Source: a bacterium | GTDB taxonomy: Bacteria; UBP18; UBA7526 | NCBI GenBank assembly: GCA_011049955.1 | Contig: DRGV01000008.1 | Span: forward strand, 1-17,004 | Reading direction: 5' to 3' | DNA: 17,004 nucleotides | Shown here: positions 15,142 through 17,004 of the stretch, in pieces | How the letters are laid out: the number at the start of each line of letters is the position of its first letter | How positions within the stretch are numbered: position 1 is the stretch's first letter | Notes under the pieces: model-generated | The model's input: the letters and a program-made list of their open reading frames with translations, nothing else | Databases searched by the model: none | What the model was told of the DNA's origin: nothing | Translations under genes and position numbers: made by a program

Positions 15142-15702
15142 ATGAGACAAAAATTATTTCTTCTGGTGGTGGTAGCGTTGCTATCTGCGGTTGGGGCAAC
15201 CGGGTGGGCCGAAAAGGGAGATTGGTTGAAGACCGGCACTTCTTTTGACCCTCTCTTTAAAGATGTTTATTTAGCCTCCCAGGGAGTAGCAACAGCCCGT
15301 GGCACGTTGTCAGGAATTTATGATAAAAGTAGAGAGATTGCCAGCTTGCAGGGTATTAAAAAAAAGTATAGTAATACAGAAATCCTGGGAATATTAGCCA
15401 GTCGCAGATCGGAACTTACTAAAGACCAACTTTCCTACTTCACAGATGCTCTCATTAATGCTGAGGCGGCTAACCAGCAGAACAATACATCAATAGAATC
15501 CTGTCAAAAATTACAACCGAGGTTGGAAGAAGCGATAGAGAAAGCCCCGGAAGAATTAATGTTTCAACCCTGGAAAGCCAGGAAGGTTATTAAGGGCCTA
15601 AAGAATAGTCTGGTCCAGGTAAACAAAACGTCTAAGGAAGGAGCCGTATTAGCTAAAGAACTTATTGAGGTTATTCCCTTATTACAGAAAATAAAGAGGT
15701 AA
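15142..15702 (+). CDS. Exported helical protein of unknown function
   Basis: I do not recognise this 186-residue product. The signal peptide is clear (MRQKLFLLVVVALLSAVGATGWA, cleavage probably after GWA). The mature part (about 163 residues) looks mainly alpha-helical, without transmembrane segment or known catalytic motif, and has a single cysteine (ESCQK). The ATG at 15142 is chosen because AAGGAGGGAG stands 4 nt before it and the signal peptide begins there; the frame is open further upstream from a GTG at 15067, but that would add a charged extension in front of the signal peptide. The gene is monocistronic: its own promoter, a leader of about 80 nt and a terminator about 150 nt after the stop. 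It shares promoter sequence with its neighbours but shows no obvious sequence similarity to the other exported protein. Confidence 0.8.
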   Translation: MRQKLFLLVVVALLSAVGATGWAEKGDWLKTGTSFDPLFKDVYLASQGVATARGTLSGIYDKSREIASLQGIKKKYSNTEILGILASRRSELTKDQLSYFTDALINAEAANQQNNTSIESCQKLQPRLEEAIEKAPEELMFQPWKARKVIKGLKNSLVQVNKTSKEGAVLAKELIEVIPLLQKIKR

Positions 15703-15733
15703 AGACGGAATATCGGGCAGAAGCTACGTCAAA

Positions 15734-15834
15734 CGGTTGCGGTTGCGAAACTTGTTTCGGCTATCGTTGAACGTTGTTCGTAAAAACACGCAACCGATAG
15801 ACGTTAAACGATATGAGTCGCGCAACCCTTCAAC
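15734..15834 (+). repeat. Structured 3' untranslated region with nested inverted repeats
   Basis: CGGTTGCG (15734-15741) is inverted as CGCAACCG (15789-15796). CGAAAC-TT-GTTTCG (15746-15759) is a tight hairpin. CTATCG (15761-15766) is inverted as CGATAG (15795-15800). The copy 15790-15810 matches 13333-13353 at 18 of 21. The stretch lies between stop codon and terminator, so it is transcribed. Confidence 0.6.
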
Positions 15835-15849
15835 TTATAACGCAAACGG

Positions 15850-15877
15850 CAGGAGTCTAAAAGGCTCCTGTTTTTTT
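15850..15877 (+). terminator. Intrinsic terminator of the second exported-protein gene
   Basis: CAGGAGTCT-AAA-AGGCTCCTG, a 9-bp stem with one G-U pair, followed by seven T. Confidence 0.92.
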
Positions 15878-15884
15878 GTTTTGG

Positions 15885-15941
15885 AATAGAGACAAAAAAC
15901 TAAATTTCCTCTTGACCTCAACCTTCAAAGTATGCTATAAT
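15885..15941 (+). promoter_or_regulatory. Third related promoter, upstream of the AbiEii-type gene
   Basis: TTGACC (15912-15917), 18-bp spacer, TATAAT (15936-15941). The upstream block 15885-15916 duplicates 14999-15030 exactly, and 15931-15952 nearly duplicates the -10 region at 13518-13539. A transcript from here would give the nucleotidyltransferase gene a leader of about 110 nt. Confidence 0.7.
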
Positions 15942-15998
15942 TTTAAGTAGAAATTGAGACGAAAACAAAGACTCACCTTAAGTGAAGTCAAGATCCAA

Positions 15999-16018
15999 TT
16001 ACAACTTATAAGTTGTAA
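15999..16018. promoter_or_regulatory. 20-bp perfect palindrome, probable operator
   Basis: TTACAACTTATAAGTTGTAA reads the same on both strands. It lies 5 bp upstream of the -35 box of the next promoter, and its half-site TACAACTT recurs in the promoter spacer (16031-16038). This suggests control by a dimeric DNA-binding protein. Confidence 0.7.
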
Positions 16019-16023
16019 AATAC

Positions 16024-16052
16024 TTGACAATACAACTTTTATGGTGTATAAT
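16024..16052 (+). promoter_or_regulatory. Consensus promoter giving a leaderless mRNA
   Basis: TTGACA (16024-16029), exactly 17 bp, TATAAT (16047-16052): a full consensus. The first ATG starts 6 bp after the -10 box, so transcription should start at or beside the start codon. No ribosome binding site precedes the gene. Confidence 0.85.
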
Positions 16053-16057
16053 TTATA

Positions 16058-16771
16058 ATGATGAATAAAATAATCCAGTATCAAGATAAGGTGCTTAAAT
16101 TACTTTCTGGCAAGATGGAAGAATTTTACCTCGCTGGAGGGACCGCCCTTTCCCGGGTGTATTTTAACCACCGCCTCTCCTTAGACCTTGATTTTTTTAC
16201 CCAGAATTTTAACCCTGATGCCATCCGCAAGATAGTTGCTAATTTAGAGGAAGCACTGGGCAAAGAGATTAAATTGGCCGGACAAACAGCTGGTAAAGGT
16301 AAGATCAGGATGGTGGTCTATTATCTCGCCATAGATAAGGAAAATACTCTTAAGATGGACTTCGTTGAGGATTGGGTCAAGCTTATAAAGCCCCTGAAGT
16401 CTGTTGACGGCATAGACGTGCTTTCCAAAGAGGACATATATTTCCGCAAGATACTGGCCATAGCAGGATTCATTGAATCTTTAGATGGGGTGGGACGCAA
16501 GAAATTTTCAGGTGGTAGAGAAGAGGCAAAGGATTTTTACGATTTGTATTTTCTCTCCCATACATTTATGAATCTTTCCGTCTTTGCCAGGGCCTACTGT
16601 GATGCCAGCCATCGCGAGGGATTAATACGTTGGTTTAGAACCTACAGCCGTTTGGATATGAAAACCGGAATTATGGAATTGAGGGCCCAGGCAAGGCCCG
16701 ATTATAACCAGATGGAGCGTCATTTCAAAAAAGAGATAGATAAACTCATTGAGAAGGAGATAGAATTCTAA
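16058..16771 (+). CDS. AbiEii/AbiGii-type nucleotidyltransferase (toxin family)
   Basis: A 237-residue member of the AbiEii/AbiGii (DUF1814) nucleotidyltransferase family, whose known members are toxins that transfer nucleotides to cell targets such as tRNA ends. The motif GGTALSRVYFNHRLSLDLDFF holds the GGT-L loop (27-31) and metal ligands D43 and D45; D101 in LKMDFV is the likely third carboxylate. The family's second motif REEAKDFYDLYFL (154-166) is intact, so the enzyme is probably active. Two adjacent ATGs stand at the start without ribosome binding site, matching a leaderless transcript. It overlaps the next gene by one base (TAATG), so the two are translationally coupled. In classic abiE operons the antitoxin gene comes first; here no antitoxin gene precedes, and the partner may be the downstream gene. 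Confidence 0.9.
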   Translation: MMNKIIQYQDKVLKLLSGKMEEFYLAGGTALSRVYFNHRLSLDLDFFTQNFNPDAIRKIVANLEEALGKEIKLAGQTAGKGKIRMVVYYLAIDKENTLKMDFVEDWVKLIKPLKSVDGIDVLSKEDIYFRKILAIAGFIESLDGVGRKKFSGGREEAKDFYDLYFLSHTFMNLSVFARAYCDASHREGLIRWFRTYSRLDMKTGIMELRAQARPDYNQMERHFKKEIDKLIEKEIEF

Positions 16772-17004
16772 TGAAGAGGGATTGGCTCTGGGATAAAAGT
16801 ATCTCTGAAGGTCGAGCACGTCGAATACTCACCTATCCGGGACATAAAAGATTTTTAAGTCTGGCGGCCCTTCTTCTGGCGAGGAAAAATGTGCCCAAAG
16901 AGGTATTTGGCAGATATATAAAGAGGTTAGATTTCTGCCGTAATTGGCCTAAGATAAAAAGGCAGATGAGGCGGGATAAGTGGAATGAGCCCCGTATAGA
17001 ATAC
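16771..17004 (+). CDS. Partner of the AbiEii-type gene, 3' end outside the window
   Basis: 78 codons are present from an ATG that overlaps the previous stop (TAATG); the frame is open to the window end. The visible part has a helix-rich, basic sequence: WLWDKSISEGRARRILTYPG, then HKRFLSLAALLLARKNVPKEVF and FCRNWPKIKRQMRRDKWNEPRIEY. I recall small proteins of this kind next to AbiEii-type nucleotidyltransferases, but I know no assigned domain or function. The position suggests an antitoxin or accessory subunit. It does not start like AbiEi, which has an N-terminal winged helix. Whether it binds the palindrome upstream of the operon is unknown. Confidence 0.75.
   Translation, partial: MKRDWLWDKSISEGRARRILTYPGHKRFLSLAALLLARKNVPKEVFGRYIKRLDFCRNWPKIKRQMRRDKWNEPRIEY

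Overview
The window reads as a bacterial chromosomal replication-origin region from an uncultivated organism, most likely a contig end from a metagenome assembly. A bacterium is indicated by dnaA, dnaN, gyrB, gyrA and a DciA-type helicase loader, by strong AGGAGG ribosome binding sites and by consensus sigma-70 promoters. The exact phylum cannot be fixed by eye. The archease-RtcB pair and the many short palindromic and oligonucleotide-word repeats in and between genes recall candidate-phylum bacteria, but that is an impression, not a result. Bases 1-13 match the end of the Nextera/Tn5 transposon mosaic end, so the left edge is a library artefact that truncates rtcB.

Left part (14-2908): a leftward archease-rtcB operon (RNA ligation and repair) and a divergent rightward gene for a secreted CapA-type metallophosphatase-fold protein. 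The latter runs tail to tail into gyrA with a 3-bp gap and no visible terminator.

Centre (2912-12981): a leftward run of dnaA, dnaN, dciA, gyrB, a GAF-domain gene, a HEAT-repeat gene and gyrA. recF is absent from its usual place between dnaN and gyrB. GyrA carries a long basic C-terminal tail ending in an AT-hook-like motif. Much of that tail is encoded by short palindromic and direct repeats. Similar small repeats lie in the disordered segments of GyrB and DnaA, at the dciA 3' end and in most intergenic gaps.

Origin (about 11450-13530): three clusters of DnaA boxes, in the dnaA-dnaN gap, just upstream of dnaA, and about 400 bp further upstream. The third lies beside an AT-rich stretch flanked by divergent promoters. 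Gene direction switches here: leftward on one side, mostly rightward on the other, as expected at oriC.

Right part (13530-17004): an accessory region. It has two unrecognised small exported proteins driven by sequence-related promoters, a cold-shock gene on the opposite strand with a long structured leader containing an early intrinsic terminator, and a toxin-antitoxin-like pair. The pair is an AbiEii-type nucleotidyltransferase with an apparently leaderless promoter and a 20-bp palindromic operator, followed by a partner gene cut by the window end. A 29-nt hairpin element is shared by the leaders of the first exported-protein gene and of the cold-shock gene, and a 32-bp block is duplicated exactly in two promoters.
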